A stretch of 64,000 bases of DNA from an uncultured Alphaproteobacteria bacterium (GCA_944392275.1 CALXWA010000006.1:1-64000), one strand, 5' to 3'. Positions 25,642 through 35,012 are shown, counted from the first letter of the stretch. The notes: generated by a model not told the origin, from the sequence alone. Made by a program: numbers and translations.

Positions 25642-26478
25642 TTAGATGTCTCGATAAGGGTGAGCGTGATAAGATCCCAGGACATGAACTTCATCAGCAA
25701 AGAATTTTAATTCTTCAAATGCATTTTTGAAGGATTGATGAGCCGGATGAGCTTCTATTTCTACATAAAATTGGGCAGAAACAAATTTACCGTTTAAGAG
25801 ATAACTTTCTAGTTTGGTGATGTTAATCCCGTTGGTTGCAAAGCCTCCGAGTGCTTTATAGAGAGCTGCTGGAATATTTTTGGCCTTGAAGATAAAAGAG
25901 GTGATGTATTTTCCACCATCATCTTCGGGAATGTTATCTTTTAAGGACATAATCAAAAAGCGAGTGGTATTGTTACTGGCGTTTTCAATGTTAGAAGCTA
26001 AAATTTCCAGACCATAAATTTCGGCAGCAAGAGAGGAAGCAATAGCAGCTTTGCTTTTATCTTGAGCTTGGATGATATCTTGGCAGGAGAGGGCGGTGTC
26101 TATCCTTTGAATGGGTTGGATGTGGTGCTTGGTTAAAAATTCCGAACATTGGGCTAAGGCTTGTGGGTGAGAGGAAGCGGTTTTAATATCTTCTAATTTT
26201 GCACCTTTTATTCCCAAAAGTTGATGTTCTATTCGCAGAAAATATTCTCCAACAATATGGAGGCCGGTTTGCGGAAGAAGAAAATGCACATCGGAAACTC
26301 TTCCGGCATTTGAATTTTCAACCGGAATTACGGCAAAGTCGACCTCTTTGGTTTGGACTTTGTTCATTGCTTCTGCAAAACTGAGGCAAGAGACATAAGT
26401 TTGGTTGGGGTAGAGTTTTTGGCAGGCAATTTGGGAATAGGCACCCGCAATACCCTGATAAGCTATTTTAAGGTTCAT
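25642..26478 (-). CDS. pheA: Prephenate dehydratase
   Basis: PheA converts prephenate to phenylpyruvate in phenylalanine synthesis. The 278-residue protein has the catalytic domain (YQGIAGAYSQIA, VIPVENSNAGRVSDV, NNTTRFLIM with the catalytic Thr) and a C-terminal ACT domain (AALYKALGGFATNGINITKL) for feedback by phenylalanine. The usual ESRP of the ACT domain reads ESYLL. It is monofunctional, without a chorismate mutase domain. It ends towards the F0 operon. Confidence 0.93.
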   Translation of the reverse strand: MNLKIAYQGIAGAYSQIACQKLYPNQTYVSCLSFAEAMNKVQTKEVDFAVIPVENSNAGRVSDVHFLLPQTGLHIVGEYFLRIEHQLLGIKGAKLEDIKTASSHPQALAQCSEFLTKHHIQPIQRIDTALSCQDIIQAQDKSKAAIASSLAAEIYGLEILASNIENASNNTTRFLIMSLKDNIPEDDGGKYITSFIFKAKNIPAALYKALGGFATNGINITKLESYLLNGKFVSAQFYVEIEAHPAHQSFKNAFEELKFFADEVHVLGSYHAHPYRDI

Positions 26479-26489
26479 TGTTCTTCCAT

Positions 26490-27179
26490 TTAGATTTTTA
26501 AATTAAGGTTATTCCAGCCGCTTTTTTTATTTTGTTGGTCATCTTGTTGTTGTTCTTTGACCCAATTTCGGATCGGCTCGTTTTTTTTGTTAAGGAGTTT
26601 TTTTTGTTCTTCCGTTTGGGCAATGCCAATCGGAAGGAGTTGGTTAAATAGAGCCGGAGATGCAAAATCTACTTTTCCTTTAATAAAGGGATCAACCAAG
26701 GCATCAATAATCGGGGCGGCGGGTTTGGCGTTAAAGGTATTGATTTTTCCACCATAGAAAATTGCTAAGGCGTGGCAAGGAGATGAAATTAAGACATCCG
26801 TAAAATCAACACCGCGGACAAAGCGTAGCATGATTTTGGGACGAATTACGCATTCTTCACTGACATCAAACAAGATATTATTCGGGTTCATGAATAATTC
26901 GGATTTTATGACATCTTTAAGTTCATTATTAATGACACCGCAAAATCCGACAATAGCCATACCATCAAGCGTATATCCGGTATAGTTTTCAGGCTTATTG
27001 GTAATTTGGTAGCAAAAAATTTGTTCCGAGTTAACGATATTTTCCGTGGCGGAAGGTCCGATGGCCGAACTTATTTCTTCCAGAAAGACGGGAGGTTCTT
27101 TGGGAGTGTTCTCTTGGGCCAGAGCCGGAACAATACCGCAAAGTATGAAAAAAATCGTCGTTTGTAGTAAGCGTTTCAT
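26490..27179 (-). CDS. Exported protein of unknown function, four cysteines
   Basis: This 229-residue protein has a signal peptide (LLQTTIFFILCGIVPALAQ) and a mature domain with Cys in IFCYQ, GFCGV, EECVI and SPCHA, enough for two disulfides. The C-terminus is Gln/Lys/Asn-rich and probably disordered. It lies 11 bases upstream of pheA and is probably co-transcribed. No family is recognised; it looks periplasmic. Confidence 0.6.
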   Translation of the reverse strand: MKRLLQTTIFFILCGIVPALAQENTPKEPPVFLEEISSAIGPSATENIVNSEQIFCYQITNKPENYTGYTLDGMAIVGFCGVINNELKDVIKSELFMNPNNILFDVSEECVIRPKIMLRFVRGVDFTDVLISSPCHALAIFYGGKINTFNAKPAAPIIDALVDPFIKGKVDFASPALFNQLLPIGIAQTEEQKKLLNKKNEPIRNWVKEQQQDDQQNKKSGWNNLNLKI

Positions 27180-27372
27180 CCGTCTTTCTCCTTTTAATTC
27201 TGTTTTTCTTTCCTTGGTATTATAAGAATTTTATTATAGATTGCTATGATAAAATTATTTTCCTTCCGGTTTTGCACACAAAAAGGAATGTAAAGAATTG
27301 TCTTTTAAGATACTAATCTGTTTTTATTAATAAAAAAATAATAACTTCGTGCTAGGTTTTAGAAAATAATAC

Positions 27373-27400
27373 TTGCTATTTAATATTTTTGATGTATATT
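27373..27400 (+). promoter_or_regulatory. Candidate sigma-70 promoter of the barrel gene
   Basis: TTGCTA and TATATT stand 16 bases apart, about 48 bases before the outer-membrane protein start. The AT-rich context lowers specificity. Confidence 0.35.
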
Positions 27401-27447
27401 TTGGACAAAATGTGGACAATAACCTTTTTATGATTTGGAGACTATTT

Positions 27448-28059
27448 ATGAAAAAAACTTTGGTAACTTTGGCATCCGCTCTTGTGATGACGACAGCGTT
27501 AGCTTCCAATGCCAGTGCACGTGACGGTGTTTATTTAGCGGTAAGAGGCGGTTGGAGCGATTATAATATGAATAAAGATTCCGACAGTACAACCACTGCG
27601 GCTCGTGCTGATTTTGGGGATACGTGGATGGTTTCCGGTGCTTTGGGTTATCGTTATAAGTTTTTCCGGATTGAGGCTGAATATATTCACCGTGGCGATG
27701 AAGAAGATACTTTTAAGTATAATGCTATGGGAGATGAGAGAGAGTCCTCTTTAGAATCTGATTCTTATATGGCTAATGCGTATATTGATATTTTGCCGAA
27801 TTATTGGATTAGCCCTTACATCAGCGGTGGTATTGGTATGACATCTTTGAGTTTAACGAATCATGATATTGATGCTTTCAGCAAAAAAGAATCTCATGAT
27901 AAAGATAACTTTACATGGACAGCCGGTGGTGGCTTGACCTTGAGACTGAATCGTTGCTTGAATATTGATTTTGGGTATCGTTATTTCAGTTTTGGAAAAT
28001 TGGAAGAATCAAATGTTAACGCTCATGAATATTATGGTGGTTTGCGTTATACGTTCTAG
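27448..28059 (+). CDS. Outer-membrane beta-barrel protein
   Basis: The protein of 203 residues has a signal peptide (LVTLASALVMTTALASNASA) and alternating strands ending in YYGGLRYTF with a C-terminal Phe, as in eight-stranded OmpA/Opa-like barrels. ATG 27448 is chosen because it follows GGAG and starts a clean signal peptide; the frame upstream is not conserved-looking. It is a single-gene unit with a promoter candidate in front and a terminator behind. Function is probably structural or adhesive. Confidence 0.8.
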   Translation: MKKTLVTLASALVMTTALASNASARDGVYLAVRGGWSDYNMNKDSDSTTTAARADFGDTWMVSGALGYRYKFFRIEAEYIHRGDEEDTFKYNAMGDERESSLESDSYMANAYIDILPNYWISPYISGGIGMTSLSLTNHDIDAFSKKESHDKDNFTWTAGGGLTLRLNRCLNIDFGYRYFSFGKLEESNVNAHEYYGGLRYTF

Positions 28060-28078
28060 TTTTTTCTATTGTATAAGT

Positions 28079-28117
28079 AAAAGGAGGTTAATCTTAAAGA
28101 TTAGCCTCCTTTCTTTT
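28079..28117 (+). terminator. Terminator of the barrel gene
   Basis: A long stem (AAAGGAGGTTAATCTT paired with AAGATTAGCCTCCTTT, one mismatch) followed by a T-rich run. Confidence 0.85.
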
Positions 28118-28136
28118 TGTTTTTGAGGTATAAAAA

Positions 28137-28172
28137 AAGAACAGTCTCTCCCCAAGGGGAGAAACTGTTCTT
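28137..28172 (-). terminator. Terminator of the Bacteroidota-like operon
   Basis: AAGAACAGT...ACTGTTCTT with an inner CTCCCC/GGGGAG stem, followed by T on the minus strand. It ends the two-gene unit to its right. Confidence 0.8.
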
Positions 28173-28184
28173 GAATAATAATAT

Positions 28185-28901
28185 TTATAGTCTGAATCTG
28201 AAACCCAGAGTTACTCTGGGAACAAACTTCTTTGAAATATCTTGAGCCGCATCTTTAAATACGGCGTCAAGCTCTTCCGGGGTCATTTGCTCCAGATAGG
28301 TACTTCCGGAGAAGTCCAGTGTCTGGTCATAGCCTTCAATTTTTCCCTCATAGGGGCGATACTGCATTGTAAAAGATGCAATAAACTCAACCCTTGAAGA
28401 TTGAGAAAACTTGAAGTTCAAGTCAACACCGGCTTCTGCGGCCAAACGAAGTTTTCCACTCCAGTTAGCTGATGCTAACCAAGCATCAAATGCCGCGGCA
28501 TCATTAATGCCTGACATTTTTGCTCCGCTTGGGCATCCGGTCATTTGCTCCTGACCTCCGACGAGGGCCTTAATACCAACTCGAACCATGTGGTGAGGGT
28601 TGGCATTAAGATTTAATTTTACTCCCGCCATTCCATGAAGACGATGCTTCAGGATGTCGTCTTTTACGCCTCCGGCTGTGATCAGCCAGTCGACATTTAT
28701 ACGACCTCCATACAGGATGTGGCGGTTGAGCTCAATTTGGCCACCCCAACCATTGTTTTGAGGATCATAAATCGCACTGGCACCAATGGTCCAACAACGA
28801 TTTCCGTTCTCAATTTTGGTTTGCGCCGAAGCACTGGTTGAGAATATCATTACGATTACTACGAAAATTGAACTCAATATGTTATTTGCTATAGTTTTCA
28901 T
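28185..28901 (-). CDS. Probable outer-membrane protein of Bacteroidota type
   Basis: The protein of 238 residues (start at ATG 28901) has a signal peptide (SIFVVIVMIFSTSASAQ) and amphipathic strands (WGGQIELNRHILYGGRINVD, FVPRVTLGFRFRL) that suggest a barrel with C-terminal strand RFRL. Codon choice is more GC-rich than its neighbours. It follows the 896-residue lipoprotein gene in the same direction and shares its terminator. Style and partner point to a Bacteroidota donor. No specific family is recognised. Confidence 0.55.
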   Translation of the reverse strand: MKTIANNILSSIFVVIVMIFSTSASAQTKIENGNRCWTIGASAIYDPQNNGWGGQIELNRHILYGGRINVDWLITAGGVKDDILKHRLHGMAGVKLNLNANPHHMVRVGIKALVGGQEQMTGCPSGAKMSGINDAAAFDAWLASANWSGKLRLAAEAGVDLNFKFSQSSRVEFIASFTMQYRPYEGKIEGYDQTLDFSGSTYLEQMTPEELDAVFKDAAQDISKKFVPRVTLGFRFRL

Positions 28902-28919
28902 AAACTTCCCGTCTAACAC

Positions 28920-28959
28920 ATCTCAATCACGGTACTTTGCCGTTTTTTATGATTGAGAT
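28920..28959 (-). promoter_or_regulatory. Intergenic hairpin within the Bacteroidota-like pair
   Basis: ATCTCAATCA pairs perfectly with TGATTGAGAT around a 20-base loop that holds a smaller CGG/CCG stem. It lies between the two genes and may act in processing or partial termination. Confidence 0.45.
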
Positions 28960-28994
28960 GCGGGCAACACGGGTATCTGCCTTTGTTTAACATG

Positions 28995-31685
28995 TTATTT
29001 ATAAAGATTCTTCGGATTTTCACCTAAAGAATAAACACCTTCAGCTTCTTTCTGCAAATCAGCTTCCCAGGGGCATGAGAATTCCTGCAGAGATGATGTT
29101 GCATCTGAGAATGTAACTTTTGTTCTCTTTGAAAGTTCTCCGCTCTCTTGGAGGGCATAGTAACCAAATTCATTCTTCCATGAATTGTCAGTACCATTCG
29201 TTAGAATGGCTGGCTGTAAACCACTAACATTAATGAAAGAAAGTCTCTGATTTCCGCTGATTTGAGCAAGTTGCTGATCGTTTGTTTCCCAGTGGCCTAA
29301 GATTGTCTGATCTGAGCTGCGGAAGGCGTAGATTCTCTTTTGAGATTCATCACCTATCTTTGCAAATACCAAACCATCTACTCTCTGATAATCATTCGCA
29401 TTTTTGCTATTGAATACGTGAGTACGGCTACCAGAAATTACACGCCAACCATCGATGGTGTAATCGAAGTTGATGCTATATTTTATGACCTTCTGAACAG
29501 ATGAGAATGCTTTATTCTCAATATTCAGTGTCCAAGTTAAATTACGGTTTTCCACCTTGTAGATTCCGTCTTGAGTTATGTTCTCAACGTTTCCAAGATG
29601 TACAGCTGTTGTTGATACAGCTGCTGTTTTTAAGTTGTGTCCTCTATATGAAACAACTTCATATAATGTAACATAAACTTGAGGTGTTCTGTCACTGAGA
29701 CGAGCATTCTGAGTGTATGTTACTTTTTGACGGATGATAGAATCGCCTTCGCTTACAAAGTTTCCTCTGCTAGCAACCATCATTCCATCAAGGACAGCTT
29801 CAGATATTTCCTCAAACGTAACAATTTCACCATTATTGCTAATCGTGAGATTTACGTTTCTGTCAAAAGAATATTCTCTTGTGTTTGCTGAAATCTTGTG
29901 GATTTCGCGAACGGTTATTCTCTTGAAGAGCTGGTCACCGCTGAAATAGAATTCTTCAGCGATTACCTCTCTTGAGGTTACCTTATCTGCAACAGCCCTC
30001 TCAATTGTTACCTCCTGAGAATCTGTTGCCGAACCGTAAGTATAGTTTACGGTCCATTTCTGGATTTCTTTTTCGCCGACTTCAGTTGTCTCTCCCTTAA
30101 CCAGCATACGCTTGGTCTCAGCATCAGCAACCTCTAAATCATATGTCTTACCGGTAAACTTTGAAGTAAACTGGAAGTTACGATTGGCTTTAACCTCTAC
30201 TTTGGTGTCGGTGTAAAGATTGAAAGCTGCAGCGTCTGTACGTGTCTGCTTTAAGGCAGTTACGCTACCGAAATTGAAATCCACAGAGTATTTTTCTTTT
30301 CCACTCCATGTACCTTTGCTATAAGCTCCGGTTGTGAGTGTGAAGTCTTCATTTTGCAATGTAAACTTCTCGGTTACAGAAATTCCATAACCATAAGAAA
30401 CAACACCCTCATACTTTGTTCCATCGTAGATAACGATGATGGTAAAGCTACCATCGCCATTGTCCTTAATGGTAACATCCTCTTCGTGATTTTTGGCAAC
30501 TCTGCCATAGGTAGAAGTTTGACCTTTTACCAGAGATACCTGACCATACTTCATTGCATATGCAAAGGTATAGTTGGTGCAAACAGAGTCGTTTCTTTCA
30601 AATGATGAACCTTCGTTGATTGAAGTATTTACCATCTGAATTCCTTCAATCGGAAGAGAAATCTCATAATCCTTGTTTCCGGTCGGGCGAACCGTCATGG
30701 AAACAGGAGCCACAGTATTTACCAATTTTCCTTCGCACTGGATGTGATCAAACACATATGTGCTCTGGCCTTTTTGATAAGCCTGTGCAGGGGCAATTGA
30801 CGGAGCGTCCGTTTGCTCGAAAGAAGGAATACTTCTTACGTTGAACGAACCCGGATAAGCTACCTTATATTCGAGGTGGCTATCCTTATCTGTGTCAATT
30901 GAGTGTTCAATGTGGTGTACATATACCACCAGACCATCCTCATAACGAACAAACTCGCATTCATCTCTTACGATCTGATCTGTCGGATTTGTTGTTAAAG
31001 TCAGGCTGTCACCATCCTCATAGGTAACATACTTCTTTTCCTCATCGAATTCAACGAGAACTGTTGCTATGACAGCATAGCGACGAGTGTTCTCATTGAT
31101 TTGACGATACTTACCAAGTTCAATGGTTGTCGGAGTAGCAATTACATTGCATCCTTCAATCTTTTTGGTATTTCCGTTTGCCAGAGTAAAGAAGAACTCC
31201 TTCATTGGAGATTCTTCAACACTTGCTAAGATCGGAAGCGTTGTTCCGTCTTCTGTAGCAAAGTTGTTTCCCTTCCATGAGAAAGTTTTTCCCTCATAAA
31301 GAGAAAATTCACTGACTGAGAAACCTCTCCAGTTGGTATAATTTACCACCGGAGTGCTGACGAATGTTGAATCAACATTTTCAGTTTTTGTTTCTCCGGT
31401 TAATGAACTTGTGTAGGCAAGTCCAAAGCTCTTTTTCATCTCGGCACGAAGCTCAAGACGAACAGAGTTTGCTGCCGGTTTGCTTGCTGTCGGATTAACG
31501 GTACCTGTAAAAAGGCAGGCTCCGCTATAAACGTCCGTTAACTCGCTGTTATTTGGTGTGATTTCACCACCGGCGAGTGACTTAATTTCGTCATCTTGAG
31601 AACAAGAAGACATTGAAACGGCTACAAATGCTGCACAGAACACCATCATGATGGCGTATACTGCTGAGATAAGATTTTTTTTCAT
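28995..31685 (-). CDS. Large lipoprotein of Bacteroidota type (896 residues)
   Basis: The N-terminus (IMMVFCAAFVAVSMSSCSQD) is a lipoprotein signal with lipobox SSC followed by SQDDE, the acidic tail typical of Bacteroides/Prevotella surface lipoproteins. The rest is beta-rich with repeated modules (EKYSVDFNFGSV, IQKWTVNYTYGSA), perhaps a string of Ig-like folds. The leader before ATG is only A and T, with no Shine-Dalgarno, the usual Bacteroidota layout and unlike its neighbours. Function is unknown: probably a surface-exposed binding or structural protein. It heads a two-gene unit with the barrel-like gene. Confidence 0.6.
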   Translation of the reverse strand: MKKNLISAVYAIMMVFCAAFVAVSMSSCSQDDEIKSLAGGEITPNNSELTDVYSGACLFTGTVNPTASKPAANSVRLELRAEMKKSFGLAYTSSLTGETKTENVDSTFVSTPVVNYTNWRGFSVSEFSLYEGKTFSWKGNNFATEDGTTLPILASVEESPMKEFFFTLANGNTKKIEGCNVIATPTTIELGKYRQINENTRRYAVIATVLVEFDEEKKYVTYEDGDSLTLTTNPTDQIVRDECEFVRYEDGLVVYVHHIEHSIDTDKDSHLEYKVAYPGSFNVRSIPSFEQTDAPSIAPAQAYQKGQSTYVFDHIQCEGKLVNTVAPVSMTVRPTGNKDYEISLPIEGIQMVNTSINEGSSFERNDSVCTNYTFAYAMKYGQVSLVKGQTSTYGRVAKNHEEDVTIKDNGDGSFTIIVIYDGTKYEGVVSYGYGISVTEKFTLQNEDFTLTTGAYSKGTWSGKEKYSVDFNFGSVTALKQTRTDAAAFNLYTDTKVEVKANRNFQFTSKFTGKTYDLEVADAETKRMLVKGETTEVGEKEIQKWTVNYTYGSATDSQEVTIERAVADKVTSREVIAEEFYFSGDQLFKRITVREIHKISANTREYSFDRNVNLTISNNGEIVTFEEISEAVLDGMMVASRGNFVSEGDSIIRQKVTYTQNARLSDRTPQVYVTLYEVVSYRGHNLKTAAVSTTAVHLGNVENITQDGIYKVENRNLTWTLNIENKAFSSVQKVIKYSINFDYTIDGWRVISGSRTHVFNSKNANDYQRVDGLVFAKIGDESQKRIYAFRSSDQTILGHWETNDQQLAQISGNQRLSFINVSGLQPAILTNGTDNSWKNEFGYYALQESGELSKRTKVTFSDATSSLQEFSCPWEADLQKEAEGVYSLGENPKNLYK

Positions 31686-32128
31686 AATTATATATTTTTT
31701 TTATTTTTTTCTAATCGCACTTAACTTGGAACTCAGACCACGTGCTTAAAGCCTGAGTGAAAAATATATTGTTTGTGCTCTTCTTTGGTTTTAACCCGAT
31801 AGATTCTCATAAATTGTCAAACGTTATTGACAGGAATATGAAAACTTCGCATTTCAAATAATTAGCACAATAGGAAAATAAAGATAATATGGTATCATTT
31901 TGAATATATCACGATTCGGAGTTTTTGGCAAGAAATAATCCAACCAAAATAATGAAAATTTGTTGAATCTTAATGATTTATTAATATTTGTAAGACCTTT
32001 TTGTTATGTGAAATTTTGTCTAAATCATGTTTGCTGGTAAAAGAAAAAAAATTTTAGAGAGGCCGTTTGTGTATAAATTTCAAGAAAACAGCTCTTTACG
32101 TAAATTTTTCTTGTAGAATCGCATCTGC
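31686..32128. other. Intergenic region, no gene seen
   Basis: About 440 bases of AT-rich sequence between the divergent lipoprotein gene and the ppdK promoter. No convincing frame, RNA or repeat is seen. The left part must hold the lipoprotein promoter, which could not be placed with confidence by either the sigma-70 or the Bacteroidota consensus. Confidence 0.4.
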
Positions 32129-32137
32129 TGGTATAAT
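32129..32137 (+). promoter_or_regulatory. Extended -10 promoter of ppdK
   Basis: TGGTATAAT combines a perfect -10 (TATAAT) with the upstream TG of an extended -10 element; a weak -35 (TCTTGT) lies 17 bases away. Transcription would start near 32144 and give a leader of about 105 bases. Confidence 0.65.
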
Positions 32138-32157
32138 TTATTTTCGAATTAATTGGG

Positions 32158-32241
32158 GCTAAGGGCGAATCTGCCCGAAAGGTCCGTGTTTTAACTTACG
32201 GCTCTTCCGCTTGAGGGCGGAGAGTTTTAGCTTAAGGAGCT
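32158..32241 (+). promoter_or_regulatory. Structured ppdK leader, candidate riboswitch-like RNA
   Basis: The leader can fold into a closed junction: P1 GCTAA (32158) with TTAGC (32227); P2 GGGC/GCCC (32163-32176); P3 CCGTG/TACGG (32184-32201); P4 CTCT-CCGC/GCGG-AGAG (32202-32224, one bulge). Right after P1, AGCT-TAAGG-AGCT (32229-32241) can form a small hairpin with much of the ribosome-binding site (AAGGAG) in its loop and 3' arm. It shares bases 32229-32231 with P1, so the two pairings exclude each other. It matches no riboswitch class that I recognise. The fold is by eye; function is inferred. Confidence 0.5.
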
Positions 32242-32250
32242 GAATTGACC

Positions 32251-34950
32251 ATGAGTAAATGGGTTTATACATTTGGTAACGGCAAAGCCGAAGGTGATGC
32301 CGGCATGCGCAACCTCCTGGGCGGTAAAGGTGCTAACCTGGCTGAAATGAATAAAGTCGGTTTGCCTGTTCCTCCAGGATTTACTGTTACGACGGAAGTT
32401 TGTACGTATTATTACAATAACAACAAAACTTATCCGGCTGATTTGAAAGATCAAGTTAAAGCCGCTGTTGCGTATGTTGAAGGTATTATGGGTAAAAAAT
32501 TTGCCGATGCCAATAATCCGTTACTGTTCTCCGTTCGTTCCGGTGCTCGTGTTTCTATGCCGGGTATGATGGATACCGTTTTGAACCTTGGTTTGAATGA
32601 TGAAACAGTTAAAGCTTTGGCTAAGGCTTCCGGTTCTGAGAGATTTGCTTATGACTCTTATCGTCGTTTCTTGCAGATGTTCTCTGACGTGGTTTTGGGT
32701 GCCGATTTGGATGAGTATGAAGGTGCCTTGGAAGCTATGAAAAAAGCTAAAGGCTACAAATCGGATACGGATTTGACGGCCGATGATTTGAAAGAATTGG
32801 TTAAAGAATATAAAGAAATCGGTAAAAAACTTGGAAAAGTTGTTCCGCAAGATCCTTGGGATCAATTGTGGGCCGGTATCGGTGCCGTTTTTGGTTCTTG
32901 GATGGCTGCTCGTGCCATTACGTATCGTAAATTGAACAATATTCCGGGAGATTGGGGTACAGCGGTTAACGTTCAGACCATGGTCTTTGGTAATGCCGGT
33001 GATGATTGTGCTACCGGTGTTTGCTTCTCTCGTGACCCGGCTACCGGTGAAAATGTTTATTACGGTGAATATTTGGTCAATGCTCAAGGTGAAGACGTTG
33101 TGGCTGGTATTCGTACTCCGCAACCAATGGCATCTCGTGGTGATGGTACTTCTTTGGAAGAAAAATGGCCGAACCTGTATAAAGAGTTAGTTGATGTCCG
33201 TAATAATTTGGAAGCTCACTACAAAGATATGCAGGATATGGAATTTACCATTGAACATAAAAAGCTTTGGATGTTGCAATGCCGTAATGGTAAACGCACT
33301 GCCGCTGCTGCCGTTCGTATGGCTGTTGAAATGGTTGAAGAAGGCTTGCTCAATAAAGAAGAAGCCATTATGCGTGTCGGTGCTGACCAATTAGACCAAT
33401 TGTTGCACCCAATGTTGGATCCGAAAGCTAAGAAAAACGTTATTGCTACCGGTTTGCCGGCTTCTCCTGGAGCGGCTGTTGGTCGTGCCGTCTTCAATGC
33501 TGAAGATGCTGAAGCTTGGGCTTCAAGAGGTGAAAAGGTTATCCTTATCCGTAATGAAACCAGTCCGGAAGATATCGGCGGTATGCATGCATCTCAAGGT
33601 GTGATTACGGCTCGCGGTGGTATGACTTCTCACGCTGCCGTTGTTGCTCGTGGTATGGGTACTCCTTGTGTTTCCGGTTCTAATGATATTGTAATTGATT
33701 ATGCTAAGAAAACAATGTCTACAAAGTCCGGCGTTGTTGTTAAAGAAGGTGATTGGGTTTCTTTGGATGGTGCCAAAGGCCAAATCATTGAAGGTCAAGT
33801 TCCGACCGTTAAAGCCGATACCAATAGCGGTAACTTTGGTAAATTGATGACTTGGGTTGATGAAATCCGTACTTTGAAAGTTCGTGCTAACGCCGAAACT
33901 CCAAAAGATGCTCAAACTGCTCGTGATTTTGGTGCTCAAGGTATTGGTTTGGCTCGTACGGAACATATGTTCTTTGATGCCGATCGTATTCCGGATATGC
34001 GTGCCATGATTTTGTCTGAAAACGAAGAAGGTCGTCGTAAGGCTTTGGCTCGTTTGTTGCCGTACCAAAAACAAGACTTTAAAGACTTGTTCAAAATTAT
34101 GGATGGTCTGCCGGTTACTGTTCGTTTGTTGGATCCTCCTTTGCATGAATTCTTGCCGCATACCGACGCGGAAATGCAAGAATTGGCAAACAAGATGGGC
34201 TTGACTTTGGAACAGGTTAAGAATCGTTCAAACGCTTTACATGAAGCTAACCCGATGCTTGGTCACCGTGGTTGCCGTTTGGCCGTTACTTATCCGGAAA
34301 TTGCCGAAATGCAAACTCGTGCTATTTTGGAAGCCGCTTTGGAATGCCAAGATGCCGGAATTAAAGTTACTCCGGAAATTGAAGTTCCGTTGATTGGTTC
34401 TAAGAAAGAGTTGGATATTGTTAAAAACATTATTGATACCACAGCACAAAAAGTCTTTGCCGAAAAAGGTAAGAAGATTGACTACTTGGTTGGTACCATG
34501 ATTGAGTTGCCAAGAGCTGCTTTAATGGCTGAAGAAATTGCCGAATCGGCTGCTTTCTTCGGTTTCGGTACAAACGATCTTACTCAAACAACTTTGGGTA
34601 TGAGCCGTGATGATACCGGTGCTATTTTGGATGAATACCGTGCAAAAGGTGTTTATGTTGCTGATCCGTTCGCATCAATTGATGTTGAAGGTGTTGGTAA
34701 GTTGGTTCGCCGTGCTTCTGTTGAAGGTCGTGCAACCAATCCGGATTTGCACCTTGGTGTTTGTGGTGAACATGGTGGTGATCCGAAATCAATTGAATTC
34801 TTTGATGAAGTTGGTTTGGATTATGTTTCTTGTTCTCCGTACCGTGTACCGGTTGCTCGTTTGGCAGCTGCTCAGGCTGCTGTTAAGCACAAAGGTCAGA
34901 AGAAAGCCGTTGATGGTGCTTCTCACGGAAAGTGCTGCAAGTGTGCCTAA
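32251..34950 (+). CDS. ppdK: Pyruvate, phosphate dikinase
   Basis: PPDK interconverts pyruvate, ATP and phosphate with PEP, AMP and pyrophosphate. The protein of 899 residues has the N-terminal nucleotide domain (NLLGGKGANLAEM, SVRSGARVSMPGMMDTVLN), the phospho-His loop GGMTSHAAVVARGMG, and the C-terminal PEP/pyruvate domain with catalytic Cys in LGVCGEHGGDP. ATG 32251 matches the family start; AAGGAG lies 11 bases upstream, and a TTG at 32245 is nearer but less likely. A Cys-rich tail, KCCKCA, ends the protein. Single-gene unit with a structured leader and a strong terminator. Confidence 0.97.
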   Translation: MSKWVYTFGNGKAEGDAGMRNLLGGKGANLAEMNKVGLPVPPGFTVTTEVCTYYYNNNKTYPADLKDQVKAAVAYVEGIMGKKFADANNPLLFSVRSGARVSMPGMMDTVLNLGLNDETVKALAKASGSERFAYDSYRRFLQMFSDVVLGADLDEYEGALEAMKKAKGYKSDTDLTADDLKELVKEYKEIGKKLGKVVPQDPWDQLWAGIGAVFGSWMAARAITYRKLNNIPGDWGTAVNVQTMVFGNAGDDCATGVCFSRDPATGENVYYGEYLVNAQGEDVVAGIRTPQPMASRGDGTSLEEKWPNLYKELVDVRNNLEAHYKDMQDMEFTIEHKKLWMLQCRNGKRTAAAAVRMAVEMVEEGLLNKEEAIMRVGADQLDQLLHPMLDPKAKKNVIATGLPASPGAAVGRAVFNAEDAEAWASRGEKVILIRNETSPEDIGGMHASQGVITARGGMTSHAAVVARGMGTPCVSGSNDIVIDYAKKTMSTKSGVVVKEGDWVSLDGAKGQIIEGQVPTVKADTNSGNFGKLMTWVDEIRTLKVRANAETPKDAQTARDFGAQGIGLARTEHMFFDADRIPDMRAMILSENEEGRRKALARLLPYQKQDFKDLFKIMDGLPVTVRLLDPPLHEFLPHTDAEMQELANKMGLTLEQVKNRSNALHEANPMLGHRGCRLAVTYPEIAEMQTRAILEAALECQDAGIKVTPEIEVPLIGSKKELDIVKNIIDTTAQKVFAEKGKKIDYLVGTMIELPRAALMAEEIAESAAFFGFGTNDLTQTTLGMSRDDTGAILDEYRAKGVYVADPFASIDVEGVGKLVRRASVEGRATNPDLHLGVCGEHGGDPKSIEFFDEVGLDYVSCSPYRVPVARLAAAQAAVKHKGQKKAVDGASHGKCCKCA

Positions 34951-34980
34951 GCTGTTTGTAAAACAAACGGTTTTGTAAAT

Positions 34981-35012
34981 AAAAGCGTCTGATGAAAATC
35001 AGGCGCTTTTTT
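34981..35012 (+). terminator. Terminator of ppdK
   Basis: AAAAGCGTCTGAT pairs with ATCAGGCGCTTTT (one G-T) around GAAA, followed by more T. Confidence 0.9.

Noticed and set aside
32521..34193. Long minus-strand open frames (200 and 218 codons) opposite ppdK
   Set aside because: They mirror a strongly biased gene, are rich in Asn, Ser, Thr, His and Phe, have no ribosome-binding site and resemble no protein.
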